16,547 nt of DNA from Mariprofundaceae bacterium (GCA_027035825.1 JALVTX010000290.1:1-16547), one strand, 5' to 3'; counted from the first letter of the stretch, positions 1 to 7,308 are shown. Notes: generated by a model from the sequence alone, not told the origin. Translations and numbers: made by a program.

Positions 1-809
1 TGGCCGCCGGCGAGGAGACGGGGCAGCTCGAGGCCGTGGCGGCCCGGCTGGCCGGCATGCTGGAGCGCCGCCGCGAACTCAGGCAGGAGATGCTGTCGGC
101 GACGTTGTATCCGGCCATCGTGATGGGATTCGGCGTGCTGGTGATGATGTTTTTGTTGGCGGCGGTGGTGCCGCGCGTGGTCGGGGTGTTCGCGCACGCC
201 GGGGCGGAGCTTCCGTGGCTCACGCGGGCGGTGATTTCGTTATCTGCGTTCCTGCGCCATGACGGGTTGTGGTTGGCGGCGGGCGCGGCGGCCCTGACCT
301 GGGCGTGGCGGCTGGCGTCGCGCCGGCCCGACTGGCGAAAGCTGCGCGATGCCTGGCTGTTGCGCCTGCCCGTGGCGGGAAGCCTGCTCGTCCGGCTGGA
401 ACTGGCGCGTTATGCGCGCACCCTGGGCATGTTGCTGGCCGGCGGAGTGCCGGCGCTGGAGGCGATGCACATCGCCAACCAGGGCTGGTCGCTGGCGCCG
501 CTGCGCGAGGTGGGCGCGCGGGCGCGGGAGGCCGTGCGCGAGGGCGGTTCGCTGGCCGAGGCGCTGGCCGCATCGCCGATCATTCCCCCGCTGGCGGCGC
601 GGATGGCGCGGGTGGGCGAGCAAAGCGGCAAGCTGGACTCGATGCTGCTGAAACTGGCGGCGCACTATGAAACCGAGACTATGCGTCGGCTCAAGCGCAT
701 GGTGACGGTGGCCGAGCCGCTGCTGGTGCTAGTGATGGCCGCCGGGGTGGGCGCGCTGGCGATGGCCATCCTGCTGCCCATCGTGCAGATGAACGAGCTG
801 GTACGGTGA
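1..809 (+). CDS. gspF: Type II secretion inner-membrane platform protein GspF (5' truncated)
   Basis: This is the C-terminal part of the polytopic inner-membrane platform protein of the type II secretion system. GspF is thought to link the GspE ATPase to pseudopilus assembly. The reading frame is open from the left edge (first whole codon at base 3), so about the first third of a normal protein of roughly 400 residues lies outside the window. The visible part opens with the AGEETGQLE motif that is highly conserved at the end of the first T2SSF domain. A hydrophobic segment follows (about bases 110-190), then a second at about 240-310, then the second T2SSF domain with LARYARTLGMLLAGGVPALEA and VGEQSGKLD. 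The last membrane span ends in LLPIVQMNELV, a typical GspF ending. The stop overlaps the next start as GTGA. The family call is firm; PilC of type IV pili is the related alternative, and the gspG-N genes downstream decide for GspF. Confidence 0.96.
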   Translation, partial: AAGEETGQLEAVAARLAGMLERRRELRQEMLSATLYPAIVMGFGVLVMMFLLAAVVPRVVGVFAHAGAELPWLTRAVISLSAFLRHDGLWLAAGAAALTWAWRLASRRPDWRKLRDAWLLRLPVAGSLLVRLELARYARTLGMLLAGGVPALEAMHIANQGWSLAPLREVGARAREAVREGGSLAEALAASPIIPPLAARMARVGEQSGKLDSMLLKLAAHYETETMRRLKRMVTVAEPLLVLVMAAGVGALAMAILLPIVQMNELVR

Positions 810-1432
810 GGATCGCGGCGGTGCGGGTCGCGGCCGGCGCGCTGTGGCTGCTGGTCGCGTTGGCGGCCAGCCCGGTGCGGGCCGGGGAGATGGACGCGTA
901 CCAGCAGGGCGTGGCGATGGCGGCGCGCGGGGAGGTTTCGCGGGCGGTGGCGTGGCTGGCCGGCGCGGCCGCGGCCCTGCCGGCCGAGGATCCGCGCCGC
1001 GCGCACTTGAGCGCTGCCGCGGCGCTGCTGAACATGCGGGCGCGGGAGGCGACGGCGTTGCCGCCGTTGCCCGGCATGCACGATGCGCTGGCCCGCCGCT
1101 GGCTGGCCCGGCATCCCGCGCCCCGGCCCGCCTCGCCGTGGCTGGCGGGGCTGCTTTCGGCGCTGTTGCCCGGCGTGGGCCATGCCTGGCTGGGCCGCTG
1201 GCGCGATGCGGCCACGGCGGCGGCGATGACGCTGCCGATGCTGGGGCTGACGTTCTGGGCCTGGCGGCGGCGCATGGGGCCGGTGACGGCGTTCTTCGCC
1301 ACCATCACGGCTTGGCTGTGGTCGGGCGTCGTGTTCTCGGCCGTGTCGCTGGCGCACCGGGGCGACGCCGAGGCTTATGCGCGGTGGTGGCGGGAGCTGT
1401 GGCTGGCGGCGGGCCTGCCGGGGTCGCCATGA
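806..1432 (+). CDS. Exported membrane protein with TM2-like motif, in the T2SS operon
   Basis: I do not recognise a named family. The 208-residue product starts with GTG inside the gspF stop (GTGA) and has a clear Sec-type signal peptide, with likely cleavage after VRA at about residue 26. Residues 28-80 are Ala-rich helices (AYQQGVAMAARGEVSRAVAW) that could be a single TPR-like helical pair. Residues 115-135 read LLSALLPGVGHAWLGRWRDA. This resembles the Pro-Gly-x-Gly-x-x-x-x-Gly-x-x-x-x-Ala turn at the start of TM2-type membrane hairpins. Two membrane spans follow (about 134-152 and 157-183). It overlaps the YidD-like gene downstream by ATGA, so the two are probably made together. Its position inside the gsp operon suggests an envelope role connected with secretion or membrane-protein insertion, but that is inference. 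It is not one of the standard gspA-O, gspS or gspB genes. Confidence 0.82.
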   Translation: MRIAAVRVAAGALWLLVALAASPVRAGEMDAYQQGVAMAARGEVSRAVAWLAGAAAALPAEDPRRAHLSAAAALLNMRAREATALPPLPGMHDALARRWLARHPAPRPASPWLAGLLSALLPGVGHAWLGRWRDAATAAAMTLPMLGLTFWAWRRRMGPVTAFFATITAWLWSGVVFSAVSLAHRGDAEAYARWWRELWLAAGLPGSP

Positions 1433-1806
1433 TGGGCGGAAGCATCCGTCGGCTGGCGCTGGCGTGGTTGGGCGTGGCTGCACTGTCCTTGCCCTTGGCC
1501 GGCCTCTGGCATGCGCTGGCGTTGCCGGCCGTGACGCCGGCCGCCTTCCCAGTGGCCTTTTACCAGCACGTGGCGCCGGGGCGCGTGGATGGACGCAGCT
1601 GCCCGAGTTGGCCCGTGTGCTCGGCTTATGCTCGCCGGGCGCTGGCGCGTCACGGATTGCTCGTGGGTTCGTGGCTGGTGCTGGATCGCCTGATCCACGA
1701 GGGCGGCGATCTGGCGCGGGGAGCCGTGGTGCGCGCCCCGGATGGCTTGCGCGTGTATGATCCGCTGTCGCGGAATGATTTCTGGTTGAAGGAGAAGATG
1801 CGATGA
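1429..1806 (+). CDS. YidD-like membrane protein insertion factor, divergent
   Basis: This 125-residue protein is a divergent relative of YidD, the small factor that helps YidC/Sec insert inner-membrane proteins. It has an N-terminal hydrophobic segment (about residues 8-33), then the YidD-type core: FYQHVAP (44-50), RSCPSWPVCSAYARRAL (56-72) and RHGLLVGSWLVLDRLIH (74-90). In classic YidD the matching stretch is a Cys-x-x-x-Pro-x-Cys-Ser-x-Tyr-Ala block followed by HGLxxG and a tryptophan or leucine helix. The order and both cysteines (58 and 64) are kept. It ends YDPLSRNDFW, where typical YidD has a GYDPVP-like ending. The start is the first of two tandem ATGs and overlaps the previous stop. 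The normal YidD gene sits in the rpmH-rnpA-yidC locus, so a copy between gspF and gspG is probably a specialised paralogue. The family call is moderately firm; the link to secretion is inferred. Confidence 0.78.
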   Translation: MMGGSIRRLALAWLGVAALSLPLAGLWHALALPAVTPAAFPVAFYQHVAPGRVDGRSCPSWPVCSAYARRALARHGLLVGSWLVLDRLIHEGGDLARGAVVRAPDGLRVYDPLSRNDFWLKEKMR

Positions 1807-2258
1807 AACGGGTGGATGCGGTTCGGTGCAAGGCCGGTGCGTTTGGCAACACGCTCGGATGCGGGCGGGAACAGGGGTTCACGCTGCTGGAGATCATGGT
1901 GGTGCTGGTCATCATCGGCGTGCTGGCGGCGCTGATCGCGCCGCGATTCCTGGAACGCGCCGACGAGGCCAAGGTGGAGGCCACGCGCGTGCAGATGAAG
2001 AACATCGAGCAGGCATTGAAGCTCTACCGCCTGCAACACGGGCGCTACCCGACCACCAGCGAGGGTCTGAAGGCGCTGGTGACGGCGGGCAAGGACGGCA
2101 AGCGTTACCTGGACGAGCTGCCGAAGGACGCCTGGGGTCGGGAGTTCATCTATCTCTCGCCGGGCGTGCACGGCGCGTTCGACATCGTCTCGCGCGGCGC
2201 GGACGGGCAGCCCGGCGGCGCGGGCTTCGATGCGGACATCGTCGTCAGCGGGCACTGA
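1803..2258 (+). CDS. gspG: Major pseudopilin GspG
   Basis: Major pseudopilin, the main subunit of the T2SS periplasmic pseudopilus. The prepilin peptidase site is clear: Gly25 followed by FTLLEIMVVLVIIGVLAALI, with Phe+1 and Glu+5 as needed for methylation and assembly. The mature protein of about 126 residues has the usual MKNIEQALKLYRLQHGRYPT segment, a DxWGxxFxYLSPG region (DAWGREFIYLSPG) and the C-terminal calcium-loop signature DIVSRGADGQPGGAGFDADI. The leader of 25 residues is long for this family (usually under 10) and carries two cysteines. No ATG, GTG or TTG closer to the cleavage site than codon 4 is available, so the long leader is probably real. The ATG overlaps the upstream YidD-like stop as ATGA. 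The identification is secure. Confidence 0.97.
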   Translation: MKRVDAVRCKAGAFGNTLGCGREQGFTLLEIMVVLVIIGVLAALIAPRFLERADEAKVEATRVQMKNIEQALKLYRLQHGRYPTTSEGLKALVTAGKDGKRYLDELPKDAWGREFIYLSPGVHGAFDIVSRGADGQPGGAGFDADIVVSGH

Positions 2259-2772
2259 CGACGGTCGCCGTCCGGGCGGCTTCACGCTGCTGGAGATCAT
2301 GGTGGTGTTGCTCATCATGGCCGTGGCGGCGGCGATGGTCGCGCCTTCCTTGCTCCGCCTGGGCGGATCGGACGCGAAGGACGAGGCCGACCGGCTGGCG
2401 CGGGCGCTGGGCCTGGCGATGGACGAGGCGGCGCTGGGCGGCCGCGGCGTGCGTTGGCGGGCGACGCGGCGCGCGTGGTGGTTCGAGACCCGGGACGAGG
2501 ATGGCCGTTGGCGCAAGACGGGCGAGCCGCCGCTGGCGCGGCATGCGCTGCCGGAAGGTGTCGAGGTGCGGCGGGTTCGGCCCGCGCCGCCGGCGCGGGA
2601 GCGCGGACGCGCCGAACGCGAGGCGCGTCTGATCGGCGAGGCGAGGTTCACGCCCGCCGGCCTGGACGAGCCGGTTCGCATTGATCTGGCCTCGGGTCGG
2701 GATTGCGCGCGCGTGCGCCTGTTGCCGGGCGACCCTGTGCCGGAGGTCGCGCCTTGCGAGGATGCGCGGTGA
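2230..2772 (+). CDS. gspH: Minor pseudopilin GspH
   Basis: Minor pseudopilin of the T2SS, thought to join the pseudopilus just below the tip complex. The prepilin motif is Gly17 followed by FTLLEIMVVLLIMAVAAAMV, with Glu+5 present. The first hydrophobic helix is followed by LARALGLAMDEAALGGRGVRWR (split here as positions about 56-77), a typical GspH arrangement of helix then beta strands, and W/F-rich strands (AWWFETRDEDGRW). The only ATG, GTG or TTG between the upstream stop codon and the motif is the ATG at 2230, which puts the start 29 bases inside gspG in another frame. This is much longer than the 4-base overlaps elsewhere in the operon. The 180-residue length is within the family range. 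Its neighbours gspG and gspI settle the identity. Confidence 0.93.
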   Translation: MRTSSSAGTDDGRRPGGFTLLEIMVVLLIMAVAAAMVAPSLLRLGGSDAKDEADRLARALGLAMDEAALGGRGVRWRATRRAWWFETRDEDGRWRKTGEPPLARHALPEGVEVRRVRPAPPARERGRAEREARLIGEARFTPAGLDEPVRIDLASGRDCARVRLLPGDPVPEVAPCEDAR

Positions 2773-3125
2773 GGCGGGAGGCGCGCGGCTTCACCCTCAT
2801 CGAGACGCTGGTGGCGCTGGGCATCGTGGCCGTGGCGTTGGTGGCGCTGATGGGGCGTTTGGGCGCGTCCGCCGACGCGGCGCGGACGCTGGCGCACCAG
2901 CGTGCGGCGCTGGACGTGGCGGCCAATGCGCTGGCGCGCGTGTTGGAGCGGGGCGCGCCGCCCGCCGAGGAGCGGCATGGCGATGCGCGCATGGGGAAGG
3001 AAACGGTGCGCTGGCGCGTCTGGACGGAGAAGACGGTGCTGGACGGCTTCGTGCGCGTGAACGCGGCGGCGGCCGCGCCCGGCGAGCCCGAGGCGCGGCT
3101 CTTCCTCTACATGAGCGTGCGATGA
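2769..3125 (+). CDS. gspI: Minor pseudopilin GspI
   Basis: Minor pseudopilin that, in the family, forms the pseudopilus tip with GspJ and GspK. The GTG start overlaps the gspH stop (GTGA). The leader is only VRREARG, followed by FTLIETLVALGIVAVALVAL with Glu+5. The 118-residue length fits GspI. The body has the expected pattern of a long N-terminal helix through about residue 60 (LAHQRAALDVAANALARVL) and a short C-terminal domain with TVRWRVWTEKT, and it ends at ARLFLYMSVR. An in-frame extension upstream to 2703 exists but lies inside gspH and would push the prepilin motif far inside the protein, so GTG at 2769 is the start. Downstream it overlaps gspJ by ATGA. Confidence 0.94.
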   Translation: MRREARGFTLIETLVALGIVAVALVALMGRLGASADAARTLAHQRAALDVAANALARVLERGAPPAEERHGDARMGKETVRWRVWTEKTVLDGFVRVNAAAAAPGEPEARLFLYMSVR

Positions 3126-3697
3126 ACGCGCGCGGCTTCACCCTGATCGAGATGCTGACCGCGCTGGCGGTGCTGGCGCTGGTGGCGGCGACGGCCTACG
3201 GGGCGCTGGCGCCGGCGGGCGAGGGCTTTCGCATGCTGGCCGAGCGCCACCGGACCGTGCGGCTTGAGGCCTGGCTGGCCGAGCGCCTGCGCGAGGACGT
3301 GCGCTGGCTGGCTTGGGACGCGGGCGGGAGCGAACCGCCGGTGCGCCTGCAACCGGATCGGCGCGGCGGCGCCAGCTTCGACCAGTGCTGGCTGCGCACG
3401 CGCCTGCCCGGCCGGGCCGGCGTATGGATCGTGCATTATCGGATTGACGAGGAGAAAGGGCGGCTGGTGCGCGAGGCGCGCATGGCGCTGGCGCGGCCGG
3501 AGGTCGAGCCGGTGCGGGCGGTGCTGGGCCAGGCCGTTTCGCTGCGCATCGAGGCGCTGGACGCCAGCGGGCGATGGCGTTCGGAATGGGGCGGCGCGGA
3601 TGCGCGCGGCTTGCCGCGCATGCTGCGAGTTCGCCTCTCGGGCGCGGACGGGGAGCGCGAGTGGTTGCTGCCGGTGCTGACGGGGCGGTCGTGGTGA
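3122..3697 (+). CDS. gspJ: Minor pseudopilin GspJ
   Basis: Minor pseudopilin of the T2SS tip complex, expected to bind GspI and GspK. It has the shortest leader in the operon, MNARG, followed by FTLIEMLTALAVLALVAATA with Glu+5. The 191-residue length is typical. The globular part has the GspJ-like pattern of an Arg-rich helix (LEAWLAERLREDVRWLAWD), a strand pair around the VWIVHYRID segment (about residues 102-110), LVREARMALARP, and the C-terminal RVRLSGADGEREWLLPV. The start ATG overlaps the gspI stop and the stop overlaps the gspK GTG, so it sits in a tightly coupled I-J-K block that matches the known I-J-K complex. The identification rests on the motif plus position and is secure. Confidence 0.94.
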   Translation: MNARGFTLIEMLTALAVLALVAATAYGALAPAGEGFRMLAERHRTVRLEAWLAERLREDVRWLAWDAGGSEPPVRLQPDRRGGASFDQCWLRTRLPGRAGVWIVHYRIDEEKGRLVREARMALARPEVEPVRAVLGQAVSLRIEALDASGRWRSEWGGADARGLPRMLRVRLSGADGEREWLLPVLTGRSW

Positions 3698-4611
3698 GGC
3701 GGGACGAGCGCGGCATGGCGCTGGTGGTGGTGCTGGGCATCGTGGCGCTGGTCGCCGCCTGGGCCTCGCGCGCGGCCTGGGACGACATGGTGGCGCTGCG
3801 CCGGGCCGAGAACGGGCAGGAGATGATGCGCGCCCGGCTGGCCTGTCTGTCGGCGCTGGCGCTGGCGCGGCGCGTGTTGCGGGAGGATGCGCGCCATTCC
3901 TCGCGCGACGACGCGGGCGAGATGTGGGCGAAACCGATGGCCGCGCTGCCGGTGGACGAAGGCGTGGTTTCCGGCCGCATCGAGGACGCCAACCGGCGCG
4001 TGAATCTGAACGATCTGGTGGATGACGCCGGGCGCGTGCGTCCGGCGGTGCGGGAGGCCTTGATGCGCCTCTTCGCGGGCGCGGGCGTGGACGCCTCGCT
4101 GGTGGATGCGCTGGCCGACTGGATGGACGCCGACGCCACGCCGAACGGGCCGGGCGGCGCGGAGGGCGCCGCCTATTTCGACCGGCCGTGGCGGGTGAAG
4201 AACGCCCGCCTGGACGACTGGAGCGAGCTGGCGCTGGTGCGCGGTTTCGACGCCGAGGCGCGCCGGAAGCTGGCGCGGGTGGCCGGCGCGTGGCCGCCGC
4301 CCGCCGGCGCGTTGTCGAAGGTGAACGTCAACACGGCGAGCGCGGACGTGCTGCGGGCGCTGTTCCCCGCCATGAGCGAGGCGGACGTAGACGCGCTGCG
4401 CCGGCATCGTCCGTATGACAACACGACGGATCTGGCCAGCCGCCCCTGGGCGGCGTCGGGGAACATCGCCTGGCTGGGCGTTTCCAGCCGAGTGTTCGTC
4501 GCCCATGCCGAGGCGCGCTTCGGTCGCGCCGTCGCGCGCGAGGACGACCTGCTGCTGCGGGGAGCGAACGGACGCCTGACGCTGCTCGCCCGCCTGCCCG
4601 CCCGGATGTAG
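3694..4611 (+). CDS. gspK: Minor pseudopilin GspK
   Basis: Largest minor pseudopilin, which caps the pseudopilus tip. The GTG start overlaps the gspJ stop. The leader VRRDERG is followed by MALVVVLGIVALVAAWA. Position +5 is a valine, not glutamate, which is the usual exception seen in GspK. Diagnostic segments are GRIEDANRRVNLNDLV (94-109), the acidic DWMDADATPNGPGGAE (142-157) with AYFDRPWRVKNARLDDWSEL after it, and VNVNTASADVLRALFP (210-225), the helix-hairpin-helix-like block of GspK. The 305 residues match the family. It ends nine bases before gspL. The acidic stretch is where family members bind calcium or contact partners; that role here is inferred from homology. Confidence 0.95.
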   Translation: MRRDERGMALVVVLGIVALVAAWASRAAWDDMVALRRAENGQEMMRARLACLSALALARRVLREDARHSSRDDAGEMWAKPMAALPVDEGVVSGRIEDANRRVNLNDLVDDAGRVRPAVREALMRLFAGAGVDASLVDALADWMDADATPNGPGGAEGAAYFDRPWRVKNARLDDWSELALVRGFDAEARRKLARVAGAWPPPAGALSKVNVNTASADVLRALFPAMSEADVDALRRHRPYDNTTDLASRPWAASGNIAWLGVSSRVFVAHAEARFGRAVAREDDLLLRGANGRLTLLARLPARM

Positions 4612-4620
4612 GATGGGGAC

Positions 4621-5880
4621 GTGACGGATATGACGCTGACGGACATGGCCTGGCTGGATGGCGCGTGGGCGCTGCGTGATGCCGGGGGCCTGCGCATGGA
4701 GGACGGAACGGATGCGGGTGATGCGCCGATGCCGCCGGTCGTCGAGGGCGTGGGGCGGGTCTGGCTGCCGCTGGAGCGGTTGATCGTCCGGCCGTTCCGG
4801 CTGCCGTTGTCGCATCCCCGCTTCGTGGATGAAGCGGTGCTGGCCGGCGAGCTGGAGGATCAGACCGGCGAGTCGCCGGAAGACTGGCATCTGGCCTGGC
4901 GGGCCGCGGCCGTGGCCGGCGAGGACGGCGGCGTGGTTGGCCTGATGGCGGCCATGCCGCGCGCCTGGCGCGAGGCGCTCGATGCCTGTCAGCCGCTATC
5001 GGCGGTGCGCGTGGATGCGGTGGATCGGCTGGCCTGGCGGCTGGAGGAGGCGGATGCGGTTGATGGCGTCGTCGCCGTGCTCGATGCCGATGCGGAGGGG
5101 ATTTGCGTGGGCGCGGCGCGGGACGGCGCGTGGCTGGGGGTGACCCGGGTGAACCGGGAGGGCCTGGCGGACGAGGAGGTGTGCCGCTGGGTGACGGGCG
5201 CGCTTCTGGCCATGGGGTGGACGGAGGATATGCCCGCCGTCGGGGCGCTGGATGCCACTGCCGCCGCATGGTTCGCGGACTGGCGCGGCGAGACGCTGGA
5301 GGCCTTGCCCGCGCGCGCCCAGGCCACGCTGCGGGGGCGTCCGTTGCCCGCGATGGGGATTGAATTCAGACGCGGCGATTGGGCGGCGCGCGGCGACCGG
5401 GAGTGGCTGCGCCCGTGGCGGCGCGCGGCGTGGCTGGCCGCTGGCCTGTGCGCGCTCTGGGTGGGCGGCATGGCGCTGGAGCATCATCGGCTGGAGCGGG
5501 AGGCGGCGGTCGCGCGCGCCCGCATCCTGGCCGCCTTCGCGCGCGCCTTGCCGGGCGAGCCGGCGGTGGAGCCGCTGGCGCAACTGCGGCGGGCGGCCGG
5601 CGTGTCCATCGGCGAGGCCGGCAATGAAGGCAGTGGCGATGCCGCGAGCTGGCTGCGGCAGGCGGCGGCGCTGGCCCGGGTGTATGAACGGACGCCGTGG
5701 ACGCTGGAGGAGCTGGACTGGCGCGATGGCATGATGCGCATGAGCGGCGAGGCGGCGGATCTGGCGGCGCTGAACCGCATCCGCGAGGCGCTGGCGCGCG
5801 CCCTGGGCCGGGAGGTGCGGCTGCTGGATACGCGCCTGGGCCGGGGCAAGGTCGGTTTTCGCCTGGAGTGGCCGGCATGA
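4621..5880 (+). CDS. gspL: T2SS inner-membrane protein GspL
   Basis: Bitopic inner-membrane protein that recruits the GspE ATPase to the platform. Residues 1-265 form the cytoplasmic actin-like domain, with features such as WLPLERLIVRPFRLPL and, later, DGVVAVLDADAEGICVGAA. One membrane span lies at about 269-286 (AWLAAGLCALWVGGMAL), followed by a helix (HHRLEREAAVARARILAAFA) and a small periplasmic ferredoxin-like domain ending in LLDTRLGRGKVGFRLEWPA. The 419-residue length is normal. The GTG start is nine bases after the gspK stop, with AGGATGGGG as a possible weak ribosome site; ATG codons at 4630 and 4645 are in-frame alternatives. This is the one small gap in the operon. Sequence conservation in GspL is low, but the layout and the gspK/gspM neighbours leave little doubt. 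Confidence 0.93.
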   Translation: MTDMTLTDMAWLDGAWALRDAGGLRMEDGTDAGDAPMPPVVEGVGRVWLPLERLIVRPFRLPLSHPRFVDEAVLAGELEDQTGESPEDWHLAWRAAAVAGEDGGVVGLMAAMPRAWREALDACQPLSAVRVDAVDRLAWRLEEADAVDGVVAVLDADAEGICVGAARDGAWLGVTRVNREGLADEEVCRWVTGALLAMGWTEDMPAVGALDATAAAWFADWRGETLEALPARAQATLRGRPLPAMGIEFRRGDWAARGDREWLRPWRRAAWLAAGLCALWVGGMALEHHRLEREAAVARARILAAFARALPGEPAVEPLAQLRRAAGVSIGEAGNEGSGDAASWLRQAAALARVYERTPWTLEELDWRDGMMRMSGEAADLAALNRIREALARALGREVRLLDTRLGRGKVGFRLEWPA

Positions 5881-6419
5881 GCATGGCGGGGTTGGGTCGG
5901 ATGGCGGATGCGTGGCGCGAGCGTGTGCGCGGGGTCATGGCAGAACGGGTCGCGCCGCGCTGGCGGGCGCTGGAGGCGCGGGAGCGTCGCGTGATCATGG
6001 GGGGCGCAGTGCTGCTGTTGCCCGTGATGCTGGTGTTCGGCGTGTTCCTGCCCCTGCACGACGCCAATCAGCGGTTGCGTCGGGAGTTGCCCGCCCTGCA
6101 AGCACAGGCCGAAGAGGCCGAGCGGCTGGCCCGGCTGGTTGCCCGGGGCGGCCGCAAGGCGGCGGGTGGGGATGTGCTTTCCGCCGTGGAGCGCCTGGCG
6201 CGCGAGGCCGGGGTGCGCGAGCGCCTGACGCGCATCCAGCCCCTGCCGGGCGGCGATGGGCGAAGCCTGATGCTGGCGTTCCGCGACATGCCGTATCCGG
6301 CGCTCCCCCGCTTCGTGCAACGGCTGGTCGAGGCGGGCGTGGGGCTGGTCGAGATGCGGGTGCAGCGCGCGGGCGCGCCGGGGCGGGTGCACGCGCGCCT
6401 CGTGGTGCGGGGTAGCTGA
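5877..6419 (+). CDS. gspM: T2SS inner-membrane protein GspM
   Basis: Small bitopic inner-membrane protein that pairs with GspL in the secretion platform. The 180-residue product has a short basic cytoplasmic tail, one membrane span at about residues 39-60 (VIMGGAVLLLPVMLVFGVFL), a coiled-coil-like helix (LRRELPALQAQAEEAERLARL) that should be periplasmic, and a ferredoxin-like domain with DVLSAVERLAREAGVRERL and the strand-helix FVQRLVEAGVGLVEMRVQRA. The wording WRALEARERRVI just before the span is a common GspM feature. The ATG overlaps the gspL stop (ATGA), and gspN starts on the base after this gene's stop. An ATG at 5883 is an alternative start. Confidence 0.92.
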   Translation: MSMAGLGRMADAWRERVRGVMAERVAPRWRALEARERRVIMGGAVLLLPVMLVFGVFLPLHDANQRLRRELPALQAQAEEAERLARLVARGGRKAAGGDVLSAVERLAREAGVRERLTRIQPLPGGDGRSLMLAFRDMPYPALPRFVQRLVEAGVGLVEMRVQRAGAPGRVHARLVVRGS

Positions 6420-7268
6420 ATGCGGGTGTTCCGGCCGGGGCCGTTGTCGAACAGGGCGCTGGCCCTGATTTTTTTCATCCTGCTGGCGGCGTTCATCGCC
6501 CTGCGCTGGCCAACCGGCCCGTGGCTGATGCAGACCATCGAGCGGGCGGCGGCGCGCGCCGGGATTGCGCTGACCATCGAGGATGCGCGCATCCAGGGGC
6601 TGGCGTTGCGGCTTCGGGGCGTGCGGTTGATGGCCGTGAACGGCCGGCCGCTGCCGTCCTTGCCGCTGGTGGATGCGCGGCTGCGCTGGCGGCCCGGCGC
6701 GCTGACATCGGCGGCATGGGCCTTCGATGTGGCGGCGACGGTCGCGGACGCCCGGATCGGCGCGCGCGTGACGCGCAAGCATAATGCGTGGATGCTGACC
6801 GGGTTGGACGGGCGTCTGCCCGCCTCGATGCTGTCGCAACTGATCCCCCTGTTGCGCGGCGCGGGGGCGGGGCTCGCGGGCGAGCTGCATCTGGCGGGCG
6901 ATGTGACGCTGGCCGGAAATGGCGCGCCGCGCGATGGGCGGCTGGAGCTGACCTGGCAGGGCGCTGGCGCGGGCCTGGGCGGCTCGACAGTCCCCCTCGG
7001 GGATTACCGGGCCGAGGCGCATCGCGCCGGAACAGGCCCATGGCATTGGCGTCTGGATGGCGGCGCGGCGCTGGCGCTGCATGGCGCGGGCGAGTCGCGG
7101 CCGATTGGGCCGTTTCCCGCATCGTGGCCGATTTCGGGCCAGCTCACGGCGCGCGCGGATGACCGGAGGCTTGCCGCCATGCTGGGCCTGCCGCCGTCGC
7201 AAACGCGGCGGTTCGCGATTTCGGGCACGTGGACGCATCCCGCGTGGCGCGCGCTTGACGCCCGCTGA
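6420..7268 (+). CDS. gspN: T2SS accessory protein GspN
   Basis: Accessory T2SS protein found in a subset of systems such as the Xanthomonas-type. Its exact role is unclear, and some systems work without it. The 282-residue product has one N-terminal membrane anchor (about residues 12-29, RALALIFFILLAAFIAL) and a large, beta-rich periplasmic domain with repeated short strands such as GLALRLRGVRLM, LPLVDARLRWRPGAL and LAGELHLAGDVTLAG. These resemble the strand repeats of AsmA-like and GspN proteins. It starts directly after the gspM stop (TGAATG), so it is probably coupled. In Xanthomonas-type operons gspD often follows gspN; here the next gene is proS instead. Sequence identity in this family is low, so position carries much of the call. 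Confidence 0.87.
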   Translation: MRVFRPGPLSNRALALIFFILLAAFIALRWPTGPWLMQTIERAAARAGIALTIEDARIQGLALRLRGVRLMAVNGRPLPSLPLVDARLRWRPGALTSAAWAFDVAATVADARIGARVTRKHNAWMLTGLDGRLPASMLSQLIPLLRGAGAGLAGELHLAGDVTLAGNGAPRDGRLELTWQGAGAGLGGSTVPLGDYRAEAHRAGTGPWHWRLDGGAALALHGAGESRPIGPFPASWPISGQLTARADDRRLAAMLGLPPSQTRRFAISGTWTHPAWRALDAR

Positions 7269-7270
7269 GT

Positions 7271-7308
7271 TGGACGCCGGCGGGGCCGCCAAGGTAGGCT
7301 TGCTCGCA
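7271..7308 (+). promoter_or_regulatory. Candidate proS promoter with near-leaderless start
   Basis: The 39-base gap between gspN and proS holds TGGACG (7271-7276, four of six matches to a -35) and TAGGCT (7295-7300, a plausible -10) with 18 bases between them. A start seven or eight bases after the -10 would fall at 7307-7308, on or beside the proS ATG. No good Shine-Dalgarno lies at normal distance, which agrees with a very short or absent leader. This is a visual prediction only. Confidence 0.35.

Noticed and set aside
665..2005. Open frame of 446 codons on the minus strand opposite gspF to gspG
   Set aside because: Low-complexity Arg/Pro/Ala composition and full overlap with coupled plus-strand genes mark it as a shadow frame.
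4609..4621. TAGGAT just before the gspL GTG as a promoter -10 giving a leaderless mRNA
   Set aside because: The T-A-G is the gspK stop codon and there is no -35-like hexamer at 16-19 bases; operon read-through explains gspL better.
7279..7290. GGCG-GGGC-CGCC hairpin after gspN as a terminator
   Set aside because: The stem is only four pairs and no T-run follows, so it is more likely just G+C-rich sequence.
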